Shown piece after piece: positions 1 through 10,216 of a stretch of DNA of 64,000 nucleotides; the stretch's first letter is position 1; each line of letters starts with the position of its first letter. The stretch is from positions 6,369 to 70,368 of the forward strand of contig URSO01000002.1 in NCBI GenBank assembly GCA_900550415.1. Direction: 5' to 3'. The notes under the pieces are model-generated. The model worked only from the letters and a program-made list of their open reading frames with translations. It searched no databases and was not told the origin of the DNA. The position numbers and the translations under genes were made by a program. This DNA is from an uncultured Collinsella sp. (GTDB lineage Bacteria > Actinomycetota > Coriobacteriia > Coriobacteriales > Coriobacteriaceae).

Positions 1-270
1 GCCGAGCGAATCGAAGAACGTGCGGTTTTCGACGGGGTCGCTCCACAGGTCGACGGCGTAGGTGTCAAACCCGTATTCGCGGGCAAGCAGGGCGCTGGTG
101 ATACCGGTGCCCGACCCAAGGTCGCAGACACAAGCGCCGCGGGGGATGCTTGCACCGCGAAGGAGCTCCTCGCAGAGCTTGAGGGGGTTTGGCCCCATGA
201 TTTTAGAGCGTACGAGTGTCGCGTCGAAGCTGGTGGCTTTTGGGAAGGATTGAGATTTCGCAGAGCTCAT
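1..270 (-). CDS. SAM-dependent methyltransferase, N-terminal part (runs off window)
   Basis: The first 90 codons of a class I SAM-dependent methyltransferase lie here; the 3' end is beyond the left edge. Residues 50-56 read DLGSGTG, the glycine-rich SAM-binding motif I, and the acidic residue of motif II is seen about 20 residues later in YAVDLW. The start is the ATG at 268-270. The substrate cannot be told from this fragment. The family call is secure, the specific function is open. Confidence 0.75.
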   Translation of the reverse strand, partial: MSSAKSQSFPKATSFDATLVRSKIMGPNPLKLCEELLRGASIPRGACVCDLGSGTGITSALLAREYGFDTYAVDLWSDPVENRTFFDSLG

Positions 271-330
271 TGTTCTTTCCTATCAGGTGCATATGTGGCA
301 GATGACGGAGGCGGAACGGCGCAACAAACC

Positions 331-349
331 ACGGCCGCAAGACGGCCGT
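331..349 (-). terminator. Candidate hairpin terminator downstream of the ABC permease
   Basis: Arms ACGGCCG (331-337) and CGGCCGT (343-349) enclose a 5-nt loop. It lies about 200 bp downstream of the permease stop codon on the minus strand, followed there by a short GGTTTG tract, so termination strength is doubtful. The rest of 271-549 holds no gene I can support. Confidence 0.35.
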
Positions 350-549
350 TTTCAATTTGTATGCGATTGACCGTTCCCTAAAGAACAATGACCAAAAAGA
401 CATCCCCTTGGATGATCGAGATTGGGCCAAGGCCCGTGACGTCCCCATTGTAGAACGTGGCGCACGGGCTGGGGATATGCCATTTGTCACGGATTTACGG
501 ATGGGCGATTGCGACCGATTGTGGCCTACGTGGGTCAAGTTTCGCGTGG

Positions 550-1248
550 CTACAGATCGCGTGCTCGATAAACCTTGGTGCTGACGGCGCAGCTGATTGC
601 ACATAGCGCGAGGGCAAGTGCGGCGATGCCTGCACACAGACAGCCCAGAACGGCAGGATCGGGATTCGCTCCGGCAATCGACATAAGCCAGTTGCTGATG
701 GGGTTGGAGGAGCTCAACGTTGCCATGGTAAGACACCCGAGCATGGCAAACAGGCCAACGGATAGGCGCAGCGCCTCCATGTGTCCAAAACGAAAGAATA
801 ACGGCTGTGCCAAAAACACCATCATGAGGGAAATGAGCATCGATGCTGCCGAGGCTATTGCGATCTCAAAGACGGTTTGTCCTGTCGAGGTCACGCCCGC
901 ACTGTTGAAGAGCGGAAGGACGATGATGTTCAAAAGCACGGCGGCGCAGGCCATGATGGCCGAGAAGACAACGATGCACAGGTAGCGGGCACAAATAATG
1001 TCTTTGCGCGAGAAGGGCAGCGTCGCCCGATAACGCTCCCAGCCATTTTGATTGTCGAAGCCGGCCAGCGAGCTCATGGCCATGATGGGCGACATGGCAC
1101 TGACCGCGCAGGCACCGGCACTCATGCCGGAGTCACCGTCCGATGCGTTGGCGAGGGTCAACACGACGAATATGAACAGGCCGACGCCCGCGATGCTCGG
1201 GACAAGCGTGCGGACGATGGCGAGCTCAGACATAAAAGCGCGTTTCAT
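550..1248 (-). CDS. ABC-2 type transporter permease
   Basis: A 232-residue integral membrane protein with about six hydrophobic segments (first near residues 13-33, others in the middle and a C-terminal pair), the usual shape of an ABC-2 family permease of the bacitracin/YtrC-like exporter type. The soluble stretch NGWERYRATLPFSRKDI after the second segment is typical of this family. Its ATG overlaps the stop of the upstream ATPase gene by 4 bp (ATGA), so the two are translationally coupled and should form one exporter. Substrate unknown; antimicrobial peptide or cell-wall stress export is a family-level guess. Confidence 0.85.
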   Translation of the reverse strand: MKRAFMSELAIVRTLVPSIAGVGLFIFVVLTLANASDGDSGMSAGACAVSAMSPIMAMSSLAGFDNQNGWERYRATLPFSRKDIICARYLCIVVFSAIMACAAVLLNIIVLPLFNSAGVTSTGQTVFEIAIASAASMLISLMMVFLAQPLFFRFGHMEALRLSVGLFAMLGCLTMATLSSSNPISNWLMSIAGANPDPAVLGCLCAGIAALALALCAISCAVSTKVYRARDL

Positions 1249-2126
1249 TTCGAAGCCCCTTTCAGCATGAGGCGCAGATAGTCATCAATGGTTGCCCGGT
1301 CGCAGGGAATTTCGGGGAAGGCCTCGAGCGCCTCGCGACGGTTGGGCACGAGCACGTCCACGCTGTAGGCGTGGTGGGCGGCGCGGGCGCCTTCGACGCA
1401 AGCTATAAGCTCGGCGGCCTGTGCCTGGGAGCAGTGGGCGATGCCGGCACAGTCGGTAATATCCTCGCGCGGCAGATCAAACACAATCGAACCGTTATCG
1501 ATGCAGATGACGCGGTCGGCGGCGCGATCGAGGTCGGATGTAATGTGGCTCGAGAGTAACACGCTGCGCTGGCCGTCGGCGACAAAGGCAAGCAGCTCGT
1601 CGAGCAGTTCCTCGCGCGCCATGGGATCAAGACCCGCGGTGGCTTCGTCCAAAACGAGCAGTTTGGCCTTGTGGCTGAGTGCGCAGGCAAGCTGCAGCTT
1701 CATGCCCATGCCGCGGGAGAGGTCCTTGACTTTCGTTTTGGGATCGAGGCCAAATCGGTCGATGAGACTGGCGAACGTTTCGCGGTCCCACGTGGGGTAT
1801 GCCGAGCCTACGAGCGCCTCGACCTCGCCCACCTTGAGCGTGGAGGGGAAGGGACACGTGTCCAGGACAAGCCCGATGCGGGAGCGCAGGTGGCACTGCG
1901 TCTCGTCGGGTGCGTTAGCGTCGCGGTGCTGCCCAAACAGGTGCACCTCGCCGGCATCGAGCTTTATAAGCCCGAGCGCGGCTCGAATCGTCGTGGTTTT
2001 GCCGGCACCGTTGGCACCAACAAAGCCGACGATCTGGCCGGGCTCCACGGCAAGTGTGACGTCGCGCAGCGAAAAGCGGTCGCTCACGCGGCGCGATACA
2101 CCTTTGAGTTCTAGCAAGTTTTGCAT
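1245..2126 (-). CDS. ABC transporter ATP-binding protein
   Basis: A 293-residue nucleotide-binding subunit. Walker A is GANGAGKT near residues 37-44, the ABC signature is LSRGMGMK, and Walker B is LLVLDEATAGLD, so ATP hydrolysis should be intact. The C-terminal ~80 residues form the extra domain common in YtrB/BcrA-like exporter ATPases. The ATG at 2124-2126 is preceded by AGAAAGG. A much longer upstream reading frame exists but would run through the regulator gene and is not credible. It is the middle gene of a regulator-ATPase-permease operon. Confidence 0.9.
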   Translation of the reverse strand: MQNLLELKGVSRRVSDRFSLRDVTLAVEPGQIVGFVGANGAGKTTTIRAALGLIKLDAGEVHLFGQHRDANAPDETQCHLRSRIGLVLDTCPFPSTLKVGEVEALVGSAYPTWDRETFASLIDRFGLDPKTKVKDLSRGMGMKLQLACALSHKAKLLVLDEATAGLDPMAREELLDELLAFVADGQRSVLLSSHITSDLDRAADRVICIDNGSIVFDLPREDITDCAGIAHCSQAQAAELIACVEGARAAHHAYSVDVLVPNRREALEAFPEIPCDRATIDDYLRLMLKGASK

Positions 2127-2149
2127 GGTATAGCCTTTCTTGCAGATGG

Positions 2150-2530
2150 CTACTGCATGGTTTCGGGGGCCACCAGGTCGAGCATCTCGTGCAGCTTGTC
2201 GCGCGTGACGCCCAAGACTTCGGCTTGGCTCGCCGCTTTCGCAAGCAGCTCTTCGATATGGCAGAGCTGGTTTTCGCGCAAGAGTTCTTGGTTGCCTTCG
2301 GCGACAAAGCAGCCTTTGCCCTGCACGGTGCAGATAAACCCGAGCTGCTCCAGGTCGGCATAGGCACGCTTGGTGGTGATGACGCTCACGCCAAGATCGC
2401 TCGCGAGTGCGCGGATGCTGGGGAGTTTGGCTCCCGCAGCGAGTGTGCCCGAAAGGATCTGAGCTTTGACCTGCGAGGAGATCTGCTCGTAGATGGGCTT
2501 GTCGCTCGAATTGGATAGGATGATGTCCAC
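2150..2530 (-). CDS. GntR-family transcriptional regulator, YtrA type
   Basis: A 126-residue protein with an N-terminal GntR winged helix-turn-helix (about residues 10-78; motifs PIYEQISSQVKAQI and LPSIRALASDLGVS) and a short C-terminal helical tail instead of a large effector domain. That size and its place as first gene before an ABC ATPase and permease match the YtrA subfamily, which represses its own exporter operon and is released by cell-wall antibiotics in characterised members. The palindrome in the promoter just upstream is a likely binding site. Confidence 0.9.
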   Translation of the reverse strand: MDIILSNSSDKPIYEQISSQVKAQILSGTLAAGAKLPSIRALASDLGVSVITTKRAYADLEQLGFICTVQGKGCFVAEGNQELLRENQLCHIEELLAKAASQAEVLGVTRDKLHEMLDLVAPETMQ

Positions 2531-2557
2531 AGCGGCTCCTTAGCTGTTGGGCTACAC

Positions 2558-2608
2558 GTGTATATAACCGGTAAGCACAGTATATATACACTATGCACAG
2601 TTATGCAA
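2558..2608 (-). promoter_or_regulatory. Promoter and palindromic operator of the GntR/ABC operon
   Basis: Reading the minus strand, TTGCAT (2608-2603) and TATACT (2584-2579) are separated by 18 bp, a fair sigma-70-type promoter. Overlapping and just downstream is an inverted repeat, GTGTATATA (2558-2566) and TATATACAC (2583-2591), with 9-bp perfect arms and 16 bp between them. The layout suits autorepression by the YtrA-type regulator whose start codon is at 2530. The binding assignment is inferred. Confidence 0.65.
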
Positions 2609-2644
2609 GAGGAAATGTGGGCTCGTCTGTCCCTTCGTTCGTTT

Positions 2645-2954
2645 GTCTCGATCTGTAACATCTGGAGCCGATTTTGGCAGTTAGATGTTACAGATTGAGA
2701 CAGCCCCGACCTTCCTGCCTGTTTGTCTCAATCTGTAACACTTAGCCCCGATTTTGGCGGCTATCTGTTACAGATTGAGACATTGGTTGCCTGCCTGCTT
2801 GTTTATCTCAATCTGTAACAGGTAGAGGCTCAAAACCCGTCTTTCTGTTACAGATTGAGACGGAGATTGAGACGGTGTTGGTCTTCCCAACCGTTTATCT
2901 CGATCTGTAACATCTGGAGTCGATTTTGGCGGCTAGATGTTACAGGATTGAGAC
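2645..2954. repeat. Tandem array of four stem-loops, 80-bp period
   Basis: Four inverted repeats each have the arm GTCTCAATCTGTAACA or a one- to two-base variant, a 25-nt loop and the complementary arm: 2645-2701, 2725-2781, 2805-2861 and 2897-2954. The first three start exactly 80 bp apart. Loops of units 1, 2 and 4 share the core CCGATTTTGGC or CGATTTTGGC. The fourth right arm carries one extra G, and 2862-2896 holds a partial extra arm. The array fills most of the gap between the divergent GntR operon and prfC. Loops are alike rather than unique, so this is not a CRISPR. Confidence 0.9.
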
Positions 2955-3091
2955 GATCCTTGAGGCGGCTGCCCGGTGCACAGCGAGCTCGACTAATGAA
3001 TTTGTCCTGATAGGTGCCCTATGGCGGGATTTCGCGGCTACAATAGTGCGGTTACAACGACGTAATGCACTCAATGCAAGAAAGGATCCGC

Positions 3092-4705
<1,614 letters not shown>

Positions 4706-4710
4706 TGTGC

Positions 4711-4750
4711 CGGCGCGGTGGCCCTGCGGGGCTGCCGCGCCGTTTGCTTG
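4711..4750 (+). terminator. Terminator of prfC
   Basis: A GC-rich hairpin with arms CGGCGCGG (4711-4718) and CCGCGCCG (4735-4742), followed by TTTGCTT, starts 6 bases after the prfC stop codon. Confidence 0.7.
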
Positions 4751-4861
4751 CCTGCGGCTGCGTGAGCGGCTATCATACCCACCGTTGCCTCAAGACCGGG
4801 GCGGCCGAGCAGTTCGGGTCCGATATCCTGCTCGTTAAACCTAAAACCAAAGGAGTACATA

Positions 4862-5584
4862 ATGATCAAGAAGGTCATGGAGGACTACAAGGTCCTGTTG
4901 CGGAGCATTCCCGCGGCAACGGTTTCGCTGTTTTTCGTGAGCGTCATCATGATGAACCTGCTGGCCAACAAAGAGCTCATCAGCCTGCCGTATCTGGCAC
5001 TCGACTGCGGCTTTGTGGTGAGCTGGGTTTCGTTTTTGTGTCAGGACATGATCTGCAAGCGCTTTGGCGCCAAGGCATCCATCAAAATCTCTATCCTCGC
5101 GCTGCTGGTCAACCTGGCCGTGAGCCTGTGCTTTTGGGCGTGCTCGCTCACGCCCGGCATGTGGGGCGCTTACTACGACACGGGTATGATCGAGGTCAAC
5201 GCCGCCCTTAACGCCACCATCGGCGGCACCTGGTACGTGGTGCTGGGCTCTTCGCTGGCAATGCTCGTTTCTGCCGTGGTTAACTCCACGCTCAACCAGT
5301 CGCTCGGCCGCATGCTCAAAAAGAATAACTTTGCGAGCTTTGCCTTCCGCTCCTATGTGTCTACGGGTGTTGGCCAGTTTATCGACAACCTGGTCTTTGC
5401 CATTGTGGTGAGCCACACGTTCTTTGGCTGGACCTGGGTGCAGGTTCTTATGTGCTCGCTGACGGGCGCCGTCGCCGAGCTGCTGTGCGAGGTCTTCCTG
5501 AGCCCCGTGGGCTACAAGGTCGTGCGCGGCTGGGAGCGCGAGAATGTGGGTGCCGAGTACCTCGAGCGCCACGCAACCGCCTAA
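4862..5584 (+). CDS. VUT/YhhQ-family transporter, probable queuosine precursor uptake
   Basis: A 240-residue membrane protein with about six hydrophobic segments. The features MNLLANKELI, a conserved aspartate region near FLCQDMICKRFG and GQFIDNLVFAIV place it in the VUT (DUF165) family, whose E. coli member YhhQ imports preQ0/preQ1, precursors of the tRNA base queuosine. A perfect AAAGGAG sits before the ATG. I see no preQ1 riboswitch in the 156-bp leader, so substrate is by family only. The SDR gene follows after 9 bp, suggesting co-transcription. Confidence 0.85.
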   Translation: MIKKVMEDYKVLLRSIPAATVSLFFVSVIMMNLLANKELISLPYLALDCGFVVSWVSFLCQDMICKRFGAKASIKISILALLVNLAVSLCFWACSLTPGMWGAYYDTGMIEVNAALNATIGGTWYVVLGSSLAMLVSAVVNSTLNQSLGRMLKKNNFASFAFRSYVSTGVGQFIDNLVFAIVVSHTFFGWTWVQVLMCSLTGAVAELLCEVFLSPVGYKVVRGWERENVGAEYLERHATA

Positions 5585-5593
5585 GGAGCAGAT

Positions 5594-6274
5594 ATGCGGG
5601 TTTTGATCACGGGCGCTTCGGGCGGCATCGGAGCCGCGTGCGTGCAGCGCTTTTTGGACGAGGGCCACGAGGTCATGGGCTTTGATCTGCTGCCAGCGGC
5701 GATCGAGCACGAGCGCTATCGCCATCTGATCGTTGATGTCCGCGAGCCGGACTCGTTTCCGGGCAACCTTGAGCCTCAGGTAATCGTGAACGTTGCCGGT
5801 ACGCAGGATTCGGCCGATGACATCGCCGCCAACCTGCGTGGCACCATCAACGTGACCGAGCGCTACGCCTTTGTGGGGGAGGGGCTTGCCGCCAAGCCGA
5901 CGCCGGCTATCAAATCCGTGGTCAATGTGGGGTCGGCGAGCGGACATACGGGATCGGAGTTTCCCGCCTATGCTGCCAGCAAAGGCGGCATTATCGCCTA
6001 CACCAAGAACCTTGCAAACCGCCTGGCGCCGCGGGCCATCGCCAACAGCGTGGACCCGGGCGGCGTTATCACGCCGCTCAACCGTTGCGTGATGGAAGAC
6101 GAACACCTGTGGAACCAGATTATGGAGCTCACACCGCTTAAACGCTGGGCCACCGCCCAAGAGATCGCCGAGTGGATCTACTTTGTGGGCGTGACCAACC
6201 GGTTTATGACCGGGCAGAGCCTGCTGATCGATGGCGGCGAGGCCGGCCGCACACAGTTTATCTGGCCCGAGTAA
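5594..6274 (+). CDS. Short-chain dehydrogenase/reductase (SDR)
   Basis: A 226-residue NAD(P)-dependent oxidoreductase. The cofactor motif TGASGGIG is at residues 6-13, NVAG follows around residue 66, and the catalytic Ser (NVGSASG) and Tyr-x-x-x-Lys (YAASK) are all present. The C-terminal MTGQSLLIDGG is the usual SDR ending. AAGGAG precedes the ATG, and only 9 bp separate it from the transporter gene. The substrate cannot be read from sequence. Confidence 0.9.
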   Translation: MRVLITGASGGIGAACVQRFLDEGHEVMGFDLLPAAIEHERYRHLIVDVREPDSFPGNLEPQVIVNVAGTQDSADDIAANLRGTINVTERYAFVGEGLAAKPTPAIKSVVNVGSASGHTGSEFPAYAASKGGIIAYTKNLANRLAPRAIANSVDPGGVITPLNRCVMEDEHLWNQIMELTPLKRWATAQEIAEWIYFVGVTNRFMTGQSLLIDGGEAGRTQFIWPE

Positions 6275-6281
6275 CAAGACA

Positions 6282-6317
6282 CGCCCGATGGCAAGATTGC
6301 CGTCGGGCGCGTTTTTA
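6282..6317 (+). terminator. Terminator after the SDR gene
   Basis: Arms CGCCCGATGGCAA (6282-6294) and TTGCCGTCGGGCG (6297-6309) pair with one G-U wobble and are followed by CGTTTTTA. A strong intrinsic terminator ending the transporter-SDR unit. Confidence 0.85.
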
Positions 6318-6407
6318 TGTCACTCATAGGTAACTTTTGCGGAGCATCATCTCTGTAACGTGCTTTTGAGCTGGTAGAATGAGCCTTTGAATAAAAAAGG
6401 GGGCATA

Positions 6408-8051
6408 TTGGGGCTGTTCGGTTCACACGAGAAGCGCGACGCGGACCGAGCGCGTCGGCTGTTTGAAGAGGCGCTTGCGCAGCAAGGGCCCAACGTTGCT
6501 CTGGTCTTGCGCGCCAACGACTGCCTTCCGCTCTATATCACCCCAAATTTCGAACGCGTATTTGGCGTGTCGTCCGAGCGTATCGGCGACGACATCGAGA
6601 CACTATACCGCTTTATCCCCAATAGCGACCGCGTTCGCATGCAGCGACAGGTGAGGGACTGGGACCATGTGACCCCGCTGAACCTCCTGTGCTCCTACCA
6701 TGCGCCCCATGGAGCAAAATCGCAGCTCAGCATAAGGTTTACGATTTCGCTCATACAGAACGGCACCCAGTACCTGGTTTCTGCAGTCGATGTAACGGCC
6801 GAAAACGAGCGCATCGCCAAGGCGGAGGCCGAGCGCGATCGCGCCGTCGAGACCGCCAACGCGCGCACGGACTATATGAACCAGATGAGCCACGAGATCC
6901 GCACGCCGCTCAATGGCATCGAGGGCATGATTTCGCTTGCTCGCGAGCACCATGCGGATGAGTCTCGCCTGATGGATGACTTGTCTCGCGCCTCGCAGCT
7001 TTCGGCCTATTTGCTTTCGCTTATCAACGACATGCTCGATATGAGCCGCCTCAACAGCGGGCGCGTGCGCATTGACGATGCACCGTTTGATTTGCGTCTG
7101 TTTGCCGACGAGATTGAACGCATGTTTACCTCGCAGGCAGCCGACAAGGGGCTTGCGTACTCGGTCAATCTGGAGGACTGCGAAAACGTCTTTGTCGTGG
7201 GCGATCGCATGCGCCTGTCGCAGGTCGTCATCAACTTTATCTCCAACGCGGTCAAGTTTACCGAGCGGGGCGGCAGCGTTACCGTAACCCTGCGCGAGAT
7301 GTACCGGACAGACGACGGCGTGAGTTATATGCTGCGCGTGCGCGACACGGGCAAGGGCATGGACCCGCGCTACATCAGCAAGATCTTTAAGCCGTTTGAG
7401 CAGGAGGACCGCACCATTGCGCGCCGCTACGGCGGAACGGGCTTGGGTATGGCCATCACGAGCGCGCTCGTCGACTTGATGGGCGGCGAGATCGTCGTCG
7501 ATACCGAGCCTGGTCGCGGTTCGACGTTTTCGGCCTACATCCCGCTGCGACTTGCCACGCCGGAGCAGGTCGAGGAGCTCAAGCTTAAGGAGCAGACGCT
7601 CGAGACGGCGCTCGATTCCATGGGGTCGTCGTTTACCTACCAGTTTGAGGACAAGCGATTCCTGCTGGCGGAGGATAACGAAATCAATGCCATGATCGTG
7701 ATTGAGCTGCTGGCAAGACGAGGCGCGGCGGTTGATCGCGCCGAGAACGGCCAAGCGGTCGTTGAGCGATTCCGGAGCATGCCCGTGGGCACGTACGATG
7801 CGATCCTCATGGATATTCAGATGCCCGTGCTGAACGGCTGGGAAGCGGCGGAACGGATTCGAGGGCTCGATCGTGAGGACGCCGGCGCCATTCCCATCAT
7901 TGCGCTTTCTGCCAATGACTACACCGAGGACGTTGAGCGCTCGCGCAGTGTGGGCATGAACGGACATGTGGGCAAGCCCATCGATCTGAACGTTTTGAAA
8001 GCACAGCTGGCGGCCGCGACGGCCGAGGCAGCTTACCGAGGAAATGAGTAA
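6408..8051 (+). CDS. Hybrid sensor histidine kinase with receiver domain
   Basis: A 547-residue kinase without membrane segments. Order: N-terminal PAS-like sensing region (about 20-135), HisKA with the phospho-acceptor in SHEIRTPLNG, HATPase_c with N box INFISNAVKFT and G boxes DTGKGM and GTGLGM, then a C-terminal receiver with phospho-acceptor Asp in LMDIQMP and Lys in GKPI. It should sense a cytoplasmic signal and relay phosphate internally. No response regulator with an output domain lies nearby. I chose the TTG at 6408 because AAAAAAGGGGG lies just upstream; an in-frame TTG at 6387 adds 7 residues. Only two bases separate it from the MoxR gene. Confidence 0.9.
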   Translation: MGLFGSHEKRDADRARRLFEEALAQQGPNVALVLRANDCLPLYITPNFERVFGVSSERIGDDIETLYRFIPNSDRVRMQRQVRDWDHVTPLNLLCSYHAPHGAKSQLSIRFTISLIQNGTQYLVSAVDVTAENERIAKAEAERDRAVETANARTDYMNQMSHEIRTPLNGIEGMISLAREHHADESRLMDDLSRASQLSAYLLSLINDMLDMSRLNSGRVRIDDAPFDLRLFADEIERMFTSQAADKGLAYSVNLEDCENVFVVGDRMRLSQVVINFISNAVKFTERGGSVTVTLREMYRTDDGVSYMLRVRDTGKGMDPRYISKIFKPFEQEDRTIARRYGGTGLGMAITSALVDLMGGEIVVDTEPGRGSTFSAYIPLRLATPEQVEELKLKEQTLETALDSMGSSFTYQFEDKRFLLAEDNEINAMIVIELLARRGAAVDRAENGQAVVERFRSMPVGTYDAILMDIQMPVLNGWEAAERIRGLDREDAGAIPIIALSANDYTEDVERSRSVGMNGHVGKPIDLNVLKAQLAAATAEAAYRGNE

Positions 8052-8053
8052 CC

Positions 8054-9007
8054 GTGATTGTCGAACAGTCCAACAGCATCATCAATGAAGTGAGCCGCGC
8101 CCTGCTGGGCAAGCGCGATGTGATCGAGAAAGCTCTCATGGCCATCTATGCCGGCGGCCACATCCTGCTGGAGGATGTGCCCGGTACCGGCAAGACGACG
8201 CTGGCCCTGGCGCTTTCGCGTGCACTGGGTCTGGACTTTAAGCGCGTGCAATTTACGCCCGATACGCTGCCCTCGGACATTACGGGCTTTACGATGTTCG
8301 ACCGCGACGCCGGCGTGTTTCGCTTTGTGTGGGGCGCCGTCAACTGCAACATGCTGCTGGGCGACGAGATCAACCGTACCAGCGCAAAGACGCAGTCGGC
8401 CCTGCTCGAGGTTATGGAAGAACGCGCGGTGACGATTGATGGGCAGACGCATCAGGTCCCGCGTCCCTTTGTGTGTATCGCAACCGAGAACCCGGTGGGC
8501 TCGGCGGGCACTCAGCCGCTGCCCGATAGCCAGCTCGACCGCTTTATGGTTCGCCTGTCCGTTGGCTATCCGTCGCGCCAGGACCAGATCGATATCCTCA
8601 AGGCCCGTCGCTATGCCAACCCGCTCGACGACATCAAGCCCATGGTTGCCTGCGATGACCTGCTCGATATCCAAAACTACCTGGGCAATGTACAGGTTGC
8701 CGACACGGTGCTGGATTATATCGTGCGCCTGTGCGAGGAGACCCGCAATGACGACCTTGTTGAGCTGGGCGTGAGTCCCCGTGGCATCATCGCGCTCACT
8801 CGCATGGCGCGCGCCTGCGCATTGATTCGCGAGCGCGACTATGTGGTGCCCGAGGACGTGCGCGAGGTGTTTAAGGTCGTCTGCATCCACCGTCTCGTTT
8901 TGCGCCCCCAGGCCCGTATCGAATCGATTACCGCCGAGGACGTTCTCGATCGCATCCTCGCCACCGTTCCCGCCCCGTCTATGGGCCAGGCTCGCGGCCG
9001 CTCGTAG
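8054..9007 (+). CDS. MoxR-family AAA+ ATPase
   Basis: A 317-residue AAA+ ATPase with Walker A DVPGTGKTT (residues 41-49), Walker B LLGDEINR, the MoxR-typical ATENPVGSAGTQPLP and sensor 2 region SPRGIIAL. MoxR proteins act as chaperones that mature or insert metal or other cofactors and work with VWA or DUF58 partners. The GTG start has GAGGAAATGA upstream. It is followed by DUF58 and transglutaminase-like genes, the classic MoxR-DUF58-TGase order. Confidence 0.93.
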   Translation: MIVEQSNSIINEVSRALLGKRDVIEKALMAIYAGGHILLEDVPGTGKTTLALALSRALGLDFKRVQFTPDTLPSDITGFTMFDRDAGVFRFVWGAVNCNMLLGDEINRTSAKTQSALLEVMEERAVTIDGQTHQVPRPFVCIATENPVGSAGTQPLPDSQLDRFMVRLSVGYPSRQDQIDILKARRYANPLDDIKPMVACDDLLDIQNYLGNVQVADTVLDYIVRLCEETRNDDLVELGVSPRGIIALTRMARACALIRERDYVVPEDVREVFKVVCIHRLVLRPQARIESITAEDVLDRILATVPAPSMGQARGRS

Positions 9008-9042
9008 CGGCTCGTTTGCCTTGTGCGCCCTACGCTACGCCC

Positions 9043-10215
9043 ATGATTGCCAACAAGATTACCTATATCGTGTCCGTCGCGCTCCTGCTCGCCACGTTTG
9101 TGTTTACCGCCAATGCGGCCGCGCTCGCTGCTGCCGCGGCGTTGATCGCCATGCCCGTGATTACGGTGGCGGCGTGCCGTTCGAGCGTTGCCCTGCTCAA
9201 GCTTAGCTTTGAGCTTCCCCGGTCGTGTGTTGTCAACGCGCCTCTTGTATTGCGCATCACACTGGATCGCCCGCTTATATTTCGCGGTCGTATGGAGCTG
9301 TCGTTTTCGGTTTATAACCAGCTGACGGGAGCGCGGACAGTCTATCCCGTAAGTCTTGCCCCCGCGACGGGCAGGCCTGCTCTGTTTGAGCTGGAGCTCG
9401 ATTCGACCGTCTGCGGTGCGCACACGATTACCCTTGACACCGCGCGCCTGGTCGATGAGATGGGCTTTACGTCGCTTGCTCTCGAGAATGCAGACTTTCA
9501 TGGGTTGTTTACGGTCTATCCCGAGGTGCTCGACATCCAGGTTGTTCCTAACCAAAGTGCTTCTGCCGGTCTTGAGGGCACGAGCTACGACCCCCATCGA
9601 AGCGGCCAAGATGCCTCCGAGGTCTTTGACATAAGGCCCTATCACGAGGGTGATGCCGTTAAGTCGATTCACTGGAAGCTGTCGACGCGTTTTGACGACA
9701 TGCTGGTGCGCGAGGCTTCGCGCCCACAAGACCACGCTATTGCCATCTTGTTTGGTGCGTTTGCGTGCGACTTTGAGCACGCAAGCCACGCTGAGGTTCT
9801 TTCTGCGGTGCTGGGTTTTACCGCATCGATATCGCTGGCGCTTATGCGTCAGGGATACCATCATGTGGTCGTGGCTGCCCCCGAAGGCTCTTTGGCTGTC
9901 TATCCCGTTGATGACCGACGTGGGTTCAATAGGATGCTTGATGCTTTGACGGCAACGCCGCTCGGCCCTGCCTATCCAACATCGCACGAGCACTATGCCA
10001 AGCTCGTGGCAGCAAAGGGCATTGGCAAAACGGTGCTGGTAACGGTGGGCGTCGATGAACAGGCCTATATCGAGATAGGCCGTCTGACCGATCTATCGGT
10101 ACTCCATGTGTCGGATTCGGTCGAGTCGTATAGCATCGAGCACGGAGCCAACTACATCATCACGCATTGCCCGGTATCGAGTGATTCGGCCCGTATCAAG
10201 AGTCTGGAGCTCTAA
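9043..10215 (+). CDS. DUF58 domain-containing protein
   Basis: A 390-residue protein with two N-terminal hydrophobic segments (about 3-45) and a C-terminal DUF58 domain. The family signature is visible around residues 195-230: YDPHRSGQDASEVFDIRPY, then GDAVKSIHWKLSTR and MLVREAS. DUF58 is a VWA-related fold of unknown molecular role, regularly paired with MoxR. The ATG at 9043 fits the start of the membrane segment, although its binding site is weak. It ends one base before the next ATG, indicating coupled translation. Confidence 0.9.
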   Translation: MIANKITYIVSVALLLATFVFTANAAALAAAAALIAMPVITVAACRSSVALLKLSFELPRSCVVNAPLVLRITLDRPLIFRGRMELSFSVYNQLTGARTVYPVSLAPATGRPALFELELDSTVCGAHTITLDTARLVDEMGFTSLALENADFHGLFTVYPEVLDIQVVPNQSASAGLEGTSYDPHRSGQDASEVFDIRPYHEGDAVKSIHWKLSTRFDDMLVREASRPQDHAIAILFGAFACDFEHASHAEVLSAVLGFTASISLALMRQGYHHVVVAAPEGSLAVYPVDDRRGFNRMLDALTATPLGPAYPTSHEHYAKLVAAKGIGKTVLVTVGVDEQAYIEIGRLTDLSVLHVSDSVESYSIEHGANYIITHCPVSSDSARIKSLEL

Positions 10216-10216
10216 G

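Noticed and set aside
2645..2954. Possible CRISPR array
   Set aside because: Spacers and loops are similar to each other and the repeats are long inverted repeats; no cas genes are in the window.
4706..4861. preQ1 riboswitch before the VUT transporter
   Set aside because: No C-rich loop plus A-rich tail arrangement; the region is explained by the prfC terminator.
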